Counted from the stretch's first letter, positions 8,087 through 18,507 are shown. The stretch is DNA of 64,000 bases from SKHV01 sp963678565 (GCA_963678565.1 OY782875.1:1178001-1242000), one strand, 5' to 3'. Made by a program: numbers and translations. Notes: a model not told the origin generated them from the sequence alone.

Positions 8087-10972
8087 ATGAGAATATTTAC
8101 ATTGAGTTTGAATTCAAAATTTCGAAGAATTACTCAAGCACTAAGCTTAGCTTTAGGTTTAGTGTTAATGACGGTTGTTGCGAATGCGCAAATAGACCAA
8201 AATTGGACCGGTGCAACAAGTAATAATTTTATTGTAGAGGATAATTGGGATCCAGTGGGCTCTCCTTCAGAAAACTACATCTATATTCCAATGCCAGACA
8301 CTTCCATGGCAACTGGAAGTCCAGATGCGCAACCCTTTAATGTTGAAGTTACAGGATCAGAAGACATCACTGTAAAAGGTTTAGAAATCGCTTTTGCTTC
8401 GGATGATGCTTATCAATCGACATTAACAATCAACCTAGATGAAGGCTATACTTTTAATGTTGACCAACAAAAAGGCTTTGAGCGTTTTGCTCAAAATGGA
8501 ATTGATTATAACTGGACTGGTATTATTGTAAAAAGTGGAACCTATAAGTACACAAGAACTAACTACATGCGTTTAGATCGACCAAATTGCTGGTTTAAAG
8601 TTGAAGGTGGTATTGCTGAATTCAATAACATTGGAATGGGTGATCGTAACCCCGGTACTGGTGGCAAGATATATATTAGTGGTGGTGAAGTAATTTGTCA
8701 TGAGGATTTCTTAAGAGCCGATCCTACAAGAGAAGGCGGGCAAATAGAAATTACAGGTGATGGTAAGTTAACTGTACCTGGTAACTTTGAAATGCCAGCT
8801 GAAGATTGGATTAATGGTGGGGCGGAATATTCTATTAGAAAAGTATATGATGCTATCAATAATGTTTCAATTTTTACAGCTGTACCTGGAACATATGTTG
8901 GAATTGAAAATGCAGATCGTCAGCAACAAAAGACAGGTGAAACAGCTTCTGATACTTTGAATTTGATCAATACAACTGCTGTTGAAGAAGCATCTAATTT
9001 CCAATGGCAGTATCATGCTGAAGGATCAGATACTTATGTAAATTTTACAGGTGAATATTCTGATTCTGCAAAATATGCACCTGTATTTACCGAAGCTGGA
9101 ACTTTCTTTGTGTCTTGTCTTGTAGATGGTGTTAGAACCGAAAATGAGGTTGAATTTTCGGTAGTGCTTGACTTAGTTTCTTTCTTGCCTGCTGAATTTG
9201 ATGTTCAATTTTTGAGAGTTGGTCAGTTTGGTACTGAAATTACGGCTAAATTTGCGGATGCTATTACATCGATGGAGTGGAAATATGCAACTGTTCCAGG
9301 CGGACCATATGTTTCGTTTGAGCCAGCAGCAACAGACGCTTCGTTTAAACCTTCATTTACAGAAAATGGTAATTATTACGTTGTCGTAGATGCACAATAC
9401 AATGGTGCAAGTGTAATTAGTTCTGAATTATCATATGTTGTGGAAGATGCAACAAAAGCTGTTAGATGGACAGGTATGATTTCTACCGATCCAACCGATC
9501 CTGCAAACTGGTCTCCTATTGCACACTATTTCAAAAATAATGTTACAATTCCGGCTTTAGATTCAGTAGATATGGTTGCACCTAACTATCCTGTATTTAA
9601 TATGACTAGTAACGATACTATTAATGACTTTTATCTTGACTCTGGAGCAAAAGCTGAGATTATTTCAGGAACTGACGGTATTATTGACACCTTCAATTTC
9701 AGAGCGAATGCTTATATCAGTGGTTCTTTAACTGTTCAAGATGTATTTATTGATTATACAAGTTTATTCTGGCGTTTGTCAGCTTCAGCAAGTGAAATGA
9801 CAATGAAAGGTAGTTCTACCTTAAGTATTTTGTATGTTGGTGCATATAATGCATCACTTTCAATGTCAAAAGGTGATGGTGCTTGGGATGAAGGTGGTCG
9901 CATTTATATGTATGATGATTCAAAAATTGACTTAATATCATTCCATAGAATGAATACTGAAGTTAGTGATACTAGTGTGATTTCAATTAATGACCAAGCA
10001 AGTATTTACTTTAAAGGTGATGCTCGTTCAGCGTTTAAAACCTATATTGATTCTACTAAATTCAGATGCGAGAGTGCTGACTTTGAACCTTATGTGTTGT
10101 ATCCATATATGAAGGATGGACAAGACTATACTGTTGTTCAAGCACGAGATAAAACCGCTTTCGCAATTGCTGATGATTCAAGAAGTTTCACTACTGCAGG
10201 AAACGAAATTTCAACTCCAATTACTTTAACCAATATTGATGGTGTTACTAGTTTTGAGTGGAAATATTCAACAAATCCTTTTGGCCCATGGGAATCATTT
10301 GAGCCAGCTGCTACTGATCCTAACTTCAAGCCTTCCTTTCCTGCTTCAGGTGACTATTACATAGTGGCTATAACTTCTGATGATGTGGTGACTTCTAATT
10401 TAAAATTAGTTACAGTTGTTGATTTAAAGGTTTCTCCTTCTGCTTATCAACAAATAGATACAAGTGTTGAAACTAAAGGTGATACCTTAAAGGTTGATAT
10501 TACATTGCCAGGAGATTTAACGATATTAGCTAGTGAATGGTTTACTTATGATCTTATAACTGGTGTAGATGAACCATCAAATGTAAAAGATTCTGTTTAC
10601 GTTCCAGTATTATTCATTAAGGGTAAATATGAAATTTACTATTGGACTGAAGTGCAGGATGCTAACGGCAACTCTTTTGAGCTAATTAGTAACAGAGTTA
10701 AGTTTTATGTAGATGTTGACGTTAAAGCTGATGAGATTGTTGAAGGAAACTTTGAGTTGTATCCAAATCCAGCAAAAGATGCATTTTATGTAAATGAAGA
10801 AAGCACAAGTTATAGTGTATCTCTAATTGATGCACAAGGTCGTGTGGTACTTAAAAAAGCATTTGATAATGCTTACGGTGCTCAAAGAATTGACTTCAAT
10901 AAATCTGGTATGTACATTGTTAAAGTGAAAACAAACAACTTTGTTAAAACAAAAAGAATTGTTATTGAGTAA
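8087..10972 (+). CDS. large T9SS-secreted surface protein with repeated Ig-like segments
   Basis: 961 residues. It has a signal peptide (cleavage near VANAQ) and a T9SS type A sorting domain at the C-terminus (about 888-961; FELYPNPAKDAFYV ... GMYIVKVKTNNFVKTKRIVI). In between are beta-rich stretches with three related segments near residues 304-347, 395-440 and 722-762. The last two share EWKY...GP...FEPAATD...FKPSF...G.YY almost word for word. No catalytic motif was recognised. It follows SusD by 32 bp and ends at a strong terminator, so it is probably the last gene of the SusCD transcript and acts as a secreted glycan-binding protein (SusE/F-like in role, not in sequence). That role is inference from position. 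Confidence 0.8.
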   Translation: MRIFTLSLNSKFRRITQALSLALGLVLMTVVANAQIDQNWTGATSNNFIVEDNWDPVGSPSENYIYIPMPDTSMATGSPDAQPFNVEVTGSEDITVKGLEIAFASDDAYQSTLTINLDEGYTFNVDQQKGFERFAQNGIDYNWTGIIVKSGTYKYTRTNYMRLDRPNCWFKVEGGIAEFNNIGMGDRNPGTGGKIYISGGEVICHEDFLRADPTREGGQIEITGDGKLTVPGNFEMPAEDWINGGAEYSIRKVYDAINNVSIFTAVPGTYVGIENADRQQQKTGETASDTLNLINTTAVEEASNFQWQYHAEGSDTYVNFTGEYSDSAKYAPVFTEAGTFFVSCLVDGVRTENEVEFSVVLDLVSFLPAEFDVQFLRVGQFGTEITAKFADAITSMEWKYATVPGGPYVSFEPAATDASFKPSFTENGNYYVVVDAQYNGASVISSELSYVVEDATKAVRWTGMISTDPTDPANWSPIAHYFKNNVTIPALDSVDMVAPNYPVFNMTSNDTINDFYLDSGAKAEIISGTDGIIDTFNFRANAYISGSLTVQDVFIDYTSLFWRLSASASEMTMKGSSTLSILYVGAYNASLSMSKGDGAWDEGGRIYMYDDSKIDLISFHRMNTEVSDTSVISINDQASIYFKGDARSAFKTYIDSTKFRCESADFEPYVLYPYMKDGQDYTVVQARDKTAFAIADDSRSFTTAGNEISTPITLTNIDGVTSFEWKYSTNPFGPWESFEPAATDPNFKPSFPASGDYYIVAITSDDVVTSNLKLVTVVDLKVSPSAYQQIDTSVETKGDTLKVDITLPGDLTILASEWFTYDLITGVDEPSNVKDSVYVPVLFIKGKYEIYYWTEVQDANGNSFELISNRVKFYVDVDVKADEIVEGNFELYPNPAKDAFYVNEESTSYSVSLIDAQGRVVLKKAFDNAYGAQRIDFNKSGMYIVKVKTNNFVKTKRIVIE

Positions 10973-11405
10973 TAATTCTTTTATGAAATAATAAAAAGCC
11001 TCTCATATTTTTGGGAGGCTTTTTTGTTAAAACAAAATTATCTTCTTTTACAGATTTCATTTCTAGTCCAAATTCAAGTTTGAAACAATGTATTGAGTAC
11101 AAACTGCAAAAGCATGTGTTCTAGATTTCTATACTTAGTACATTCGTATTAAAAGGCTTTTATTATTTCTTTCGCCCAATTAATATCCTAATTTTGACCA
11201 ATTTTTCAATTTTGGTCGTGAAATCATATTTGAAACGTTATTCAATTGCTAGACTTTTTTGTGCGTAAGCGCAATAAATCAATTATTAAAATTGAGTGTT
11301 TCATGTTAAAAAATGAATGGTATTTTATAAGAAAAGTCACAATAAATAGCATATGTTTTACTCTATTTGTGCACATTAAAAGAAAAATTTAATTAATCTA
11401 TAAAT
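10973..11405. other. intergenic region between SusCD operon and PL11 genes
   Basis: The 433-bp gap holds a terminator at its left end and no convincing ORF. The rest is AT-rich. A short inverted repeat (GACCAA / TTGGTC, arms at 11196-11201 and 11212-11217) and a small TGCG-TAAG-CGCA hairpin near 11260-11275 could be regulator sites for the PL11 pair. There is no exact TAnnTTTG element close to the ATG; the nearest is a one-mismatch TCTATTTG around 11364-11371. The gap indicates that the PL11 genes have their own promoter. Confidence 0.5.
10993..11025 (+). terminator. Rho-independent terminator after the SusCD operon
   Basis: A 12-bp stem (AAAAAGCCTCTC / GGGAGGCTTTTT, with one G-T pair) and a 7-9 nt AT-rich loop run into a T-tract. 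It starts 21 bp after the stop of the 961-residue secreted protein. Confidence 0.9.
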
Positions 11406-14400
11406 ATGAAAAGCTTAAAACTGATATTTTTTGTTTTAATTCTATTTCACCTTATGCCAAATATGGCCAATGCTCAACGTAAAATGGAAGTGCTAGATCG
11501 CGGTTTGGTTGCAGTAAAGGTTGATAATGGAGTATTCCTTAGTTGGCGAATATTAGGATACGAGTGGGAAGGTGTAAATTATAATATTTATCGCGATGGT
11601 ACAAAGCTAAACACTGAGCCTTTAGAAGTATCTAATTTTGAAGACCCAAACGGAACTGAAAATTCTACTTATACAGTAAGTGCGATTGTTGATGATGTTG
11701 AACAAGCACAAAGCGATGCAGTTAGCCCATGGGCAAAACAATACAAAGAAATTCGATTAAAAACTCGTAACACCTCCGATTATGAAATTAATGATGCAAC
11801 TGTTGCAGACTTAGATGGTGATGGCGAATATGAAATTATTGTTAAGCGATTGAATTACGGTTATTATTACGGGAATGATAGTACGTCTTATTTTGAAGCT
11901 TATAAACAGGACGGAACGTTAATGTGGGAAATTAATGTTGGCCCCAATATTTATTCTTCTTCGGGGGTAGAAATTAATATTGCTGCTTTTGATTTTGATG
12001 AAGATGGAAAAGCTGAAGTGTTTATGCGTACCTCCGATGGAACTGTATTTGGCGATGGAACTAATATCGGAGATCGTGATGGCGATGGTAAAATTGATTA
12101 TCGTCCAATTGTAAGTGCACCTGGTAATATGGAATATCCAACTGCAGGGCCAGAGTATTTGTCTTTAATTGATGGAGAAACTGGTGCTGAATTAGATTGG
12201 GTTAATTACATTCCACGAGGTAGAGTTAGAGATTGGGGGGATGATTATGGTCATCGTGCAAATAAATTCTTTTTTGGAGCACCGTATTTAGATGGTAAGA
12301 AACCAAGTTTATTTATATCGCGTGGTATTTATACAAAAATTGTTATGCGTGCCTATGATGTTGTTGATAAGAAACTGCAGTTAAGATGGCAGTTTAACAG
12401 TGAAAATAATCCTGGCTACGGATATCAGGGGAATCATAATTATACTGTTGCTGATGTAGATCAGGATGGAAGAGATGAAATCGTATATGGAGGAATGACT
12501 GTTGATGACGATGGAACCGGATTGTATACAACAGAGTTAGGGCATGGAGATGCTTTACATGTCGGAGACATAGATCCTTATCGCAAGGGTACTGAAATAT
12601 GGCGTTGCCTTGAAAACTCTCCACATTATGGAACGTCTTTTTACGATGGTGCAACTGGCGAAATATTAATTCATGATGTTCTTGGGCGTGATTGCGGAAG
12701 ATGTATGGCTGCAAATATTTCAAATAGTTATCCGGGTGCAGAATTGTGGGGAAGTACGAGTACTTTCTCGGCAACTACCTTAGATAAAATTAGTGCTGGT
12801 GGTTCAGTAAACTTCCGCATTTTCTGGGATGGTGACTTGCTAGATGAGCTACTTGATAAACAAGATATCTATGATTCTCCTGGTGTTATTGATAAACCTG
12901 GTAAAGGAAGACTGTTAACAGCAAATGGAACATTGTCGTGTAACTGGACAAAAGGAAATCCAGCCTTACAAGCCGATTTGTTTGGAGATTGGCGTGAGGA
13001 AGTGATTTGGAGAAATGAAGCAAATACCACAATTCGAATTTATACTACTGTCGATCCAACTCAATATCGAATTTATACTTTAATGCATGATCATCAGTAT
13101 CGTCAGGCTATTTGCTGGCAAATGTGTGGTTATAATCAACCTCCGCACGTAAGTTATTTTGTTGGTGAAAGAGAAGGACTAACAGTACCTCCACCACCAA
13201 CTATTACGAATAATAAATTGGTTTATAATGGAACAAGTGACTGGGATACAAACAATACAACATTCGATCATGATGGGGCTGTTCAAACCTACGAAGATGG
13301 AACAGAGGTTTTATTTGATGTATCCTCAGGGGAGCAAGTAAATTTAACAGCTACTGTTCAGCCTAAAACTTTAACCGTAAATTCTCCAAATGATTTTACA
13401 ATTGATGGAACTTCTGGAAAGTTAACAGGAGGAATGAAAATCATTAAACAAGGGTTGGGTACATTCAAGTTAACAGGAGATCATGATTTTACAGGTGAAA
13501 CACAGGTTTGGAATGGAAGTTTAGTTGTTGATGGTACTATTAAGAATAGTCTGGTTGTATTAAAGTTTTTCGGAGAATTATATGCCAACGGACAAATTTC
13601 CAATGGATTGAAAATGCGGAATAAATCTATTCTTAAAATAGGCGACGGTAATGCAAGTGGAAACCTTGTAATTTCACCCGCTTTAACAATGCAACCAGCT
13701 TCGATAATTGAATTTGATTTATATGCACCAACTAGTGAGTTGAATGATGTATTGTTGATAGATGGTGATTATACATTTGCAAATAATATTATATATAAAA
13801 TCAATCCAAAGCTAGCTGATGGTGAAGATAAACTAGAACCCGGCGATTATCTATTAGCAACCGTAACTGGTACAATTGATGGTGCTATAGAAAACATAGA
13901 GGTCGATGGAATTTCAGGTACAGCCTTTGATCTAAAGGAAAACAATGGAAAAATTTATCTATCAGTAAAATCTGTACGTTCAGCAGCAACAGTAGTTTGG
14001 AATGGAACAAGTGTCTCATCTGATTGGGACTTATCTGTTTCAGAGAGTTTTTTAAATGATGGGAACCAAGATGTATTTGTTGATCAGGATGAAGTTATTT
14101 TTAATGATGATGCAGAATCCAAATTAGTCGAAGTAACTTCAGAGGTAACTCCTTCATCAGTAATAATAAATGCTGAAGGCAATTATATTTTTAAGGGCGA
14201 AGGAAAAATTACTGGTAATGCAAGCTTTACAAAAAATGGAGGGGGAAAAGTACTTATTTATAATAAAAATGATTTTAGTGGTAAGGTTACACTTAATGAT
14301 GGAGAAGTTATTGTAACGAGTCTTTCTAATGAGCAAGAGCAAGGTGCACTTGGTGTAAGAAGTTCTAATGCTTCGAAATTTGAAATTAATGGTGGAAAAC

Positions 14401-15866
14401 TAACCATCACAGGTGAAGGTAAAGCAGACCAAGCTATATTTATAGGTAGCAAAGGTGCCATTATTTCAAATTCTAATAAAGTACAATGGAATGAAGGATT
14501 TTCAGGTGGTATACTAAACGTATCAGGTCCTGGTGAATTAATTATGGCTGCAGGTAACAAACATTCTGGGACAAATATTAATAATGGGCGTCTAACTTTG
14601 CTTTACGATAATGTTAGTCCGGGTAATACCGTAACAATAAAAAGTGGTTCTTTATTACAGTGCGAAGATAATGCATATTCGTATAGTAATTATTACTGGA
14701 ACATTGTGGTTCCGGAAGGCGAAATTGGTTTTATAAATATGGATTCTCGTGGAGCATATAATGGCAAAATATCAGGTGGGGGAACACTGAATATGAACAT
14801 TCCATATGTGAGAACTGATTTGAATGGCGATATGACCGGATTTACTGGTACCTTAAATGTTAGTGGTCGTGATCTGCGAATTAATAATAGCAAAGGTCTT
14901 CCGAATGCATTACTTAATATTCAATCAGGAGTATATACTTCCAATGAATCTGGTTCGACCATCTATCTTGGAGCTTTGTCTGGACAAGGGACGCTTGGTG
15001 GAAATGAAAACTATGTGATTGGTTCAAGAAACACCAATTCTGTATTTGAAGGCAAAATTTCTAATGGGAGTCTTAAAAAAGTAGGGACAGGTATATTTAC
15101 ATTGAGCACAGCAAATTCTTACGATGGTGGAACTAGTATTTCCGGTGGTACATTAGTTGTCAATAATGCTTCAGGTAGTGCAACCGGTACAGGAACCGTT
15201 TCGGTTCAAAACAATGGTACCCTTACAGGTACTGGGGCTGTTGCTGGTGCAGTAAATATTGTTAGTGGCGGAACCTTAAAACCAGGAAGTAATTCTGTAG
15301 GTACAACCTTGTCAATTGAAAAGAATGTTAGTCTTGCTTCTGGATCAGTTTATGACGTAATCATAAATCCAATTTTTAAATATTCAAATTATGTTTCAAG
15401 CAATGGTACTATTTTAATTGCCGGGGCTTTGCATATTACGAATACAACCGAATCAGAATACAAAATTGGCGATGAATATAAGTTATTCGATGCTTCAAAA
15501 ATCATGGGTACATTCGAATCGATTGTGCCTTGGAAACCGGCTGATGGATTGAGCTGGGATTTAAGTGAGTTAGAATCAAGAGGAGTAATAAAAGTGGTAT
15601 TATCTAACGCTTCAGAAGATGTAGCTGAGACAAAAGCAAATGTTTATCCAAATCCAGTTCAAGATGTACTCTTCTTAAATTTAGAAAACAAAGGCAATAA
15701 GCAACTTCGAGTGAATGTATCAGACTTTACAGGTAGAAAATGGGAAAGCGCAACGATGAACTCAGAGAAATTAAAATTAGAGGTTAGTCATTTGCCAAAG
15801 GGAGTATATTTTATTACTGTTGAAAGCGAAAGAATTATTTATCAATCGAAGTTTATTAAACAATAA
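11406..15866 (+). CDS. PL11-family rhamnogalacturonan lyase fused to autotransporter-type beta-strand repeats and a T9SS tail
   Basis: 1486 residues. A signal peptide (cut near NMANAQ) is followed by a PL11-like lyase module to about residue 590. It has the N-terminal Fn3-like strand (RGLVAVKVDNGVFLSWRI), several calcium-type DxDGDG loops (VADLDGDGEYEI, FDFDEDGKAEV, DRDGDGKIDY), and FGDWREEVIWR and MHDHQYRQAI near the end of the module. Residues about 680-1300 carry repeats of the autotransporter-associated beta-strand type (GLGTFKLTGDHDFTGET; VGTGIFTLSTANSYDGGTS). The end (about 1410-1486; VYPNPVQDVLFL) is a T9SS type A sorting domain. PL11 enzymes cleave the rhamnogalacturonan-I backbone by beta-elimination. 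This copy is more divergent than the next gene: it lacks the CKTAPGTKD loop. It starts 13 bp before the second PL11. Confidence 0.9.
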   Translation: MKSLKLIFFVLILFHLMPNMANAQRKMEVLDRGLVAVKVDNGVFLSWRILGYEWEGVNYNIYRDGTKLNTEPLEVSNFEDPNGTENSTYTVSAIVDDVEQAQSDAVSPWAKQYKEIRLKTRNTSDYEINDATVADLDGDGEYEIIVKRLNYGYYYGNDSTSYFEAYKQDGTLMWEINVGPNIYSSSGVEINIAAFDFDEDGKAEVFMRTSDGTVFGDGTNIGDRDGDGKIDYRPIVSAPGNMEYPTAGPEYLSLIDGETGAELDWVNYIPRGRVRDWGDDYGHRANKFFFGAPYLDGKKPSLFISRGIYTKIVMRAYDVVDKKLQLRWQFNSENNPGYGYQGNHNYTVADVDQDGRDEIVYGGMTVDDDGTGLYTTELGHGDALHVGDIDPYRKGTEIWRCLENSPHYGTSFYDGATGEILIHDVLGRDCGRCMAANISNSYPGAELWGSTSTFSATTLDKISAGGSVNFRIFWDGDLLDELLDKQDIYDSPGVIDKPGKGRLLTANGTLSCNWTKGNPALQADLFGDWREEVIWRNEANTTIRIYTTVDPTQYRIYTLMHDHQYRQAICWQMCGYNQPPHVSYFVGEREGLTVPPPPTITNNKLVYNGTSDWDTNNTTFDHDGAVQTYEDGTEVLFDVSSGEQVNLTATVQPKTLTVNSPNDFTIDGTSGKLTGGMKIIKQGLGTFKLTGDHDFTGETQVWNGSLVVDGTIKNSLVVLKFFGELYANGQISNGLKMRNKSILKIGDGNASGNLVISPALTMQPASIIEFDLYAPTSELNDVLLIDGDYTFANNIIYKINPKLADGEDKLEPGDYLLATVTGTIDGAIENIEVDGISGTAFDLKENNGKIYLSVKSVRSAATVVWNGTSVSSDWDLSVSESFLNDGNQDVFVDQDEVIFNDDAESKLVEVTSEVTPSSVIINAEGNYIFKGEGKITGNASFTKNGGGKVLIYNKNDFSGKVTLNDGEVIVTSLSNEQEQGALGVRSSNASKFEINGGKLTITGEGKADQAIFIGSKGAIISNSNKVQWNEGFSGGILNVSGPGELIMAAGNKHSGTNINNGRLTLLYDNVSPGNTVTIKSGSLLQCEDNAYSYSNYYWNIVVPEGEIGFINMDSRGAYNGKISGGGTLNMNIPYVRTDLNGDMTGFTGTLNVSGRDLRINNSKGLPNALLNIQSGVYTSNESGSTIYLGALSGQGTLGGNENYVIGSRNTNSVFEGKISNGSLKKVGTGIFTLSTANSYDGGTSISGGTLVVNNASGSATGTGTVSVQNNGTLTGTGAVAGAVNIVSGGTLKPGSNSVGTTLSIEKNVSLASGSVYDVIINPIFKYSNYVSSNGTILIAGALHITNTTESEYKIGDEYKLFDASKIMGTFESIVPWKPADGLSWDLSELESRGVIKVVLSNASEDVAETKANVYPNPVQDVLFLNLENKGNKQLRVNVSDFTGRKWESATMNSEKLKLEVSHLPKGVYFITVESERIIYQSKFIKQ

Positions 15867-15879
15867 TTGAAGTCATAAA

Positions 15880-18507
15880 ATGAAAATTTATAAACTTATA
15901 ATTTTATCAATATTATACTTGTATTTTGGATTACATGCAGGTGCTCAAACAAATTCAAAGTTGGTTGAAAGACTAGATCGAGGAGCAGTTGCAATTAAAT
16001 ACAATGATGGATTTAAAATTTCATGGCGATTATTGGGAGATGAACCAATTGAAACTGGATTCAATATTTATCGAGGATCAACCCTTTTGAATGATGAACC
16101 GATTACCGATGTAACTTCCTATTTCGATACTGGCAATTCTCAAACTGAACAGTATTATGTAAAAGCAGTAATTGATGGTGTTGAAATTAATAATACAAAG
16201 AAAGCACGCATCATTAGAAAGTTAGAAGGATCAAATGCTGCTTATTTCGATATTCCCTTAGTTAGACCTGCAAAAGGAAGTCATGGAGGGGTTTACACCC
16301 CCAACGATGCTAGTGTGGGAGATTTAAACGGAGATGGAGAATATGATATAATACTAAAATGGGACCCGAGTAACTCGAAAGATAATGCACATTCGGGTAT
16401 AACTGATAATGTGATAATAGATGGTTATACTTTGGATGGAGAACACTTATGGAGAATTAATTTAGGTCAAAATATTCGTGCTGGTGCACATTATACGCAA
16501 TTTTTAGTTTACGATTTTGATGGTAATGGTAAAGCTGAAATAATGTGTAAAACGGCACCAGGCACTAAAGATGCTAGTGGAAAATACATTAAATTAGGTC
16601 CAGCAGCAACAGCCAATCATACTATTGCATATCGAAATAGTGATGGTCGTGTATTAGCGGGGCCAGAATACTTCACCGTATTTGATGGTGAAACAGGATT
16701 AGAGTTAAGTACCACCTATTACTGGCCAGCCCGTGGTGATCGTTCAACATGGGATAGTGGTTGGGGTGATACTTATGGTAATCGCATGGATCGGTTTAAC
16801 GCTACAGTAGCTTATGTTGATGGAGAACGTCCATCAGCGGTATTTCAACGTGGATATTATGGTCGTTTAACTATGGCTGCCTGGAATTGGCGCGATGGAC
16901 AATTAACCAAGGTTTGGACATTTGATTCAGATGCAAATAATCGGACATATCGTGGTCAAGGAAATCATTCAGTTCATGCTTTTGATGTGGATAAGGATGG
17001 AAAAGACGAAATCATTACTGGTTCAGCCGTAATTGATGACAATGGAACCGGATTGCATACATCTCATGCAGGACATGGTGATGCTTGTCATGTTTCTTAT
17101 TTCAAAAAAGGTATAGATCGCCCAATGATTTTTATGGCTCATGAAGATAAACCTTATGGGATCTCGTTAAGATATGCAGATACAGGGGACGTTATTTTCA
17201 GGAAAAATGGTGATGATGATACAGGACGAGCTTGTGCCGGACAATTAGATAGCGAAACTCCAGGATTTAATTTTTGGGGAACACAATCAAATAGTTTGTT
17301 TGATTCTGAAGGTAATTATATCGGAAGTCGACCGAATATGGGGAATTTCATGATTTGGTGGGATGGTGATTTGAGTCGTGAGATTTTAGATGGCCGCCGA
17401 GATGCTAGTTTGTATGTTGATAAACGAAGGATTAAATTTAATTCTTCTTCACGTTTATTTACTACTACGGGGTGTTGGTCGAATAATTATACAAAATCAA
17501 ATCCAACGCTATGTGCTGATATTATTGGAGACTGGCGAGAAGAAGTTATTGCTCGTTCTGCCGATGCTAAATTCTTAAGAGTATATACCACAACGATGGA
17601 GACTAGTTATAAATTGTATACTTTTATGCATGATCCAACCTATCGAACTGCAATTTCATGGCAACAGTCTTCGTACAATCAACCACCACATCCTGGATTT
17701 TATATGGCTAGCGACATGGATCTACCTGTTCAGCAACCTAAGGTAAAGATTCTTGATTCTTATTACAGAGGTAGCGGTAAGGTGATTCAAGATTTAAATG
17801 TGAGAGATATTGTTAATGCACAAGATTGGCAAATTAAAGATAGCGTTTACAATCGTTCAACAGTTTACAATAATCGCTCTGCATATCCAATTGATTTACC
17901 CGATAGTTTAGTTGGACAAGAATATCTGACTACTTCTTCAATTTCTAATTTATATTCTACTGGAGATGTGATGGCAACTTTTAAAGCGGGTAGCGATGCG
18001 AAAATTTCAGTGTTTTATTTAGCCGAAGCTGAAACTCCAGCATGGCTGAGTTCTTATACCAAAACGGAATTAACAATTACAGTCGGTGCGGTAACTACTG
18101 CTCCGAAACTTTTTGTAATGTATCAAAAATCAGTTAAAGCTAACGATATTGTTACTTTAGGAAGCATTGGAGATAGTGAAACCAATATGTATTTTGTATT
18201 AGCCAAAGCCGAAAACTTGATGAGTAGTAGAATAACTAAAAATGGTGTGGAAGAATTTACTGCTTATCCAAATCCGTTTAATTCAAAATTGCTAATTGAA
18301 TATAACTTAATTGAAAGTCAAAAAGTGAATCTAGCGGTTTACAGTGTAAATGGACGCTTAATTAAATCGGCGGTAAGTGGAATGCAGCAACGAGGTATTA
18401 ACAAAGCAGAATTGGATTTAAATGATATTCCTAAGGGAGTTTACATCCTACAGATGGAAACAAAATCGGAAATTATTCAAAAGAAACTGATTAAAGCAAG
18501 CAGATAA
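15880..18507 (+). CDS. PL11 rhamnogalacturonan lyase with T9SS tail
   Basis: 875 residues. A signal peptide (about 1-23, cut near GAQ) precedes a canonical PL11 module (about 28-610). Diagnostic stretches are VGDLNGDGEYDIILKW, QNIRAGAHYTQFLVYDFDG, AEIMCKTAPGTKD, GQGNHSVHAFDVDKDGKDEI and GDWREEVIARS, in a beta-propeller with repeated calcium-binding Asp-rich loops. A linker domain of about 180 residues (IKDSVYNRSTVYNNRSAYPI) follows, then a T9SS type A tail from about residue 790 (YPNPFNSKLLIEYN). The enzyme would be exported and displayed on or released from the cell surface to depolymerise rhamnogalacturonan-I. It pairs with the divergent PL11 13 bp upstream and ends inside a bidirectional terminator palindrome. 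Confidence 0.95.
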   Translation: MKIYKLIILSILYLYFGLHAGAQTNSKLVERLDRGAVAIKYNDGFKISWRLLGDEPIETGFNIYRGSTLLNDEPITDVTSYFDTGNSQTEQYYVKAVIDGVEINNTKKARIIRKLEGSNAAYFDIPLVRPAKGSHGGVYTPNDASVGDLNGDGEYDIILKWDPSNSKDNAHSGITDNVIIDGYTLDGEHLWRINLGQNIRAGAHYTQFLVYDFDGNGKAEIMCKTAPGTKDASGKYIKLGPAATANHTIAYRNSDGRVLAGPEYFTVFDGETGLELSTTYYWPARGDRSTWDSGWGDTYGNRMDRFNATVAYVDGERPSAVFQRGYYGRLTMAAWNWRDGQLTKVWTFDSDANNRTYRGQGNHSVHAFDVDKDGKDEIITGSAVIDDNGTGLHTSHAGHGDACHVSYFKKGIDRPMIFMAHEDKPYGISLRYADTGDVIFRKNGDDDTGRACAGQLDSETPGFNFWGTQSNSLFDSEGNYIGSRPNMGNFMIWWDGDLSREILDGRRDASLYVDKRRIKFNSSSRLFTTTGCWSNNYTKSNPTLCADIIGDWREEVIARSADAKFLRVYTTTMETSYKLYTFMHDPTYRTAISWQQSSYNQPPHPGFYMASDMDLPVQQPKVKILDSYYRGSGKVIQDLNVRDIVNAQDWQIKDSVYNRSTVYNNRSAYPIDLPDSLVGQEYLTTSSISNLYSTGDVMATFKAGSDAKISVFYLAEAETPAWLSSYTKTELTITVGAVTTAPKLFVMYQKSVKANDIVTLGSIGDSETNMYFVLAKAENLMSSRITKNGVEEFTAYPNPFNSKLLIEYNLIESQKVNLAVYSVNGRLIKSAVSGMQQRGINKAELDLNDIPKGVYILQMETKSEIIQKKLIKASR

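Noticed and set aside
11196..11217. GACCAA/TTGGTC inverted repeat as a regulator binding site for the PL11 genes
   Set aside because: The arms are only 6 bp and such repeats are expected by chance in this AT-rich gap; kept only as a note in the intergenic entry.
12394..12774. 126-codon - strand ORF inside the first PL11 gene
   Set aside because: It is a His/Tyr-rich antisense shadow of the Asp-rich lyase coding sequence, with no own signals.
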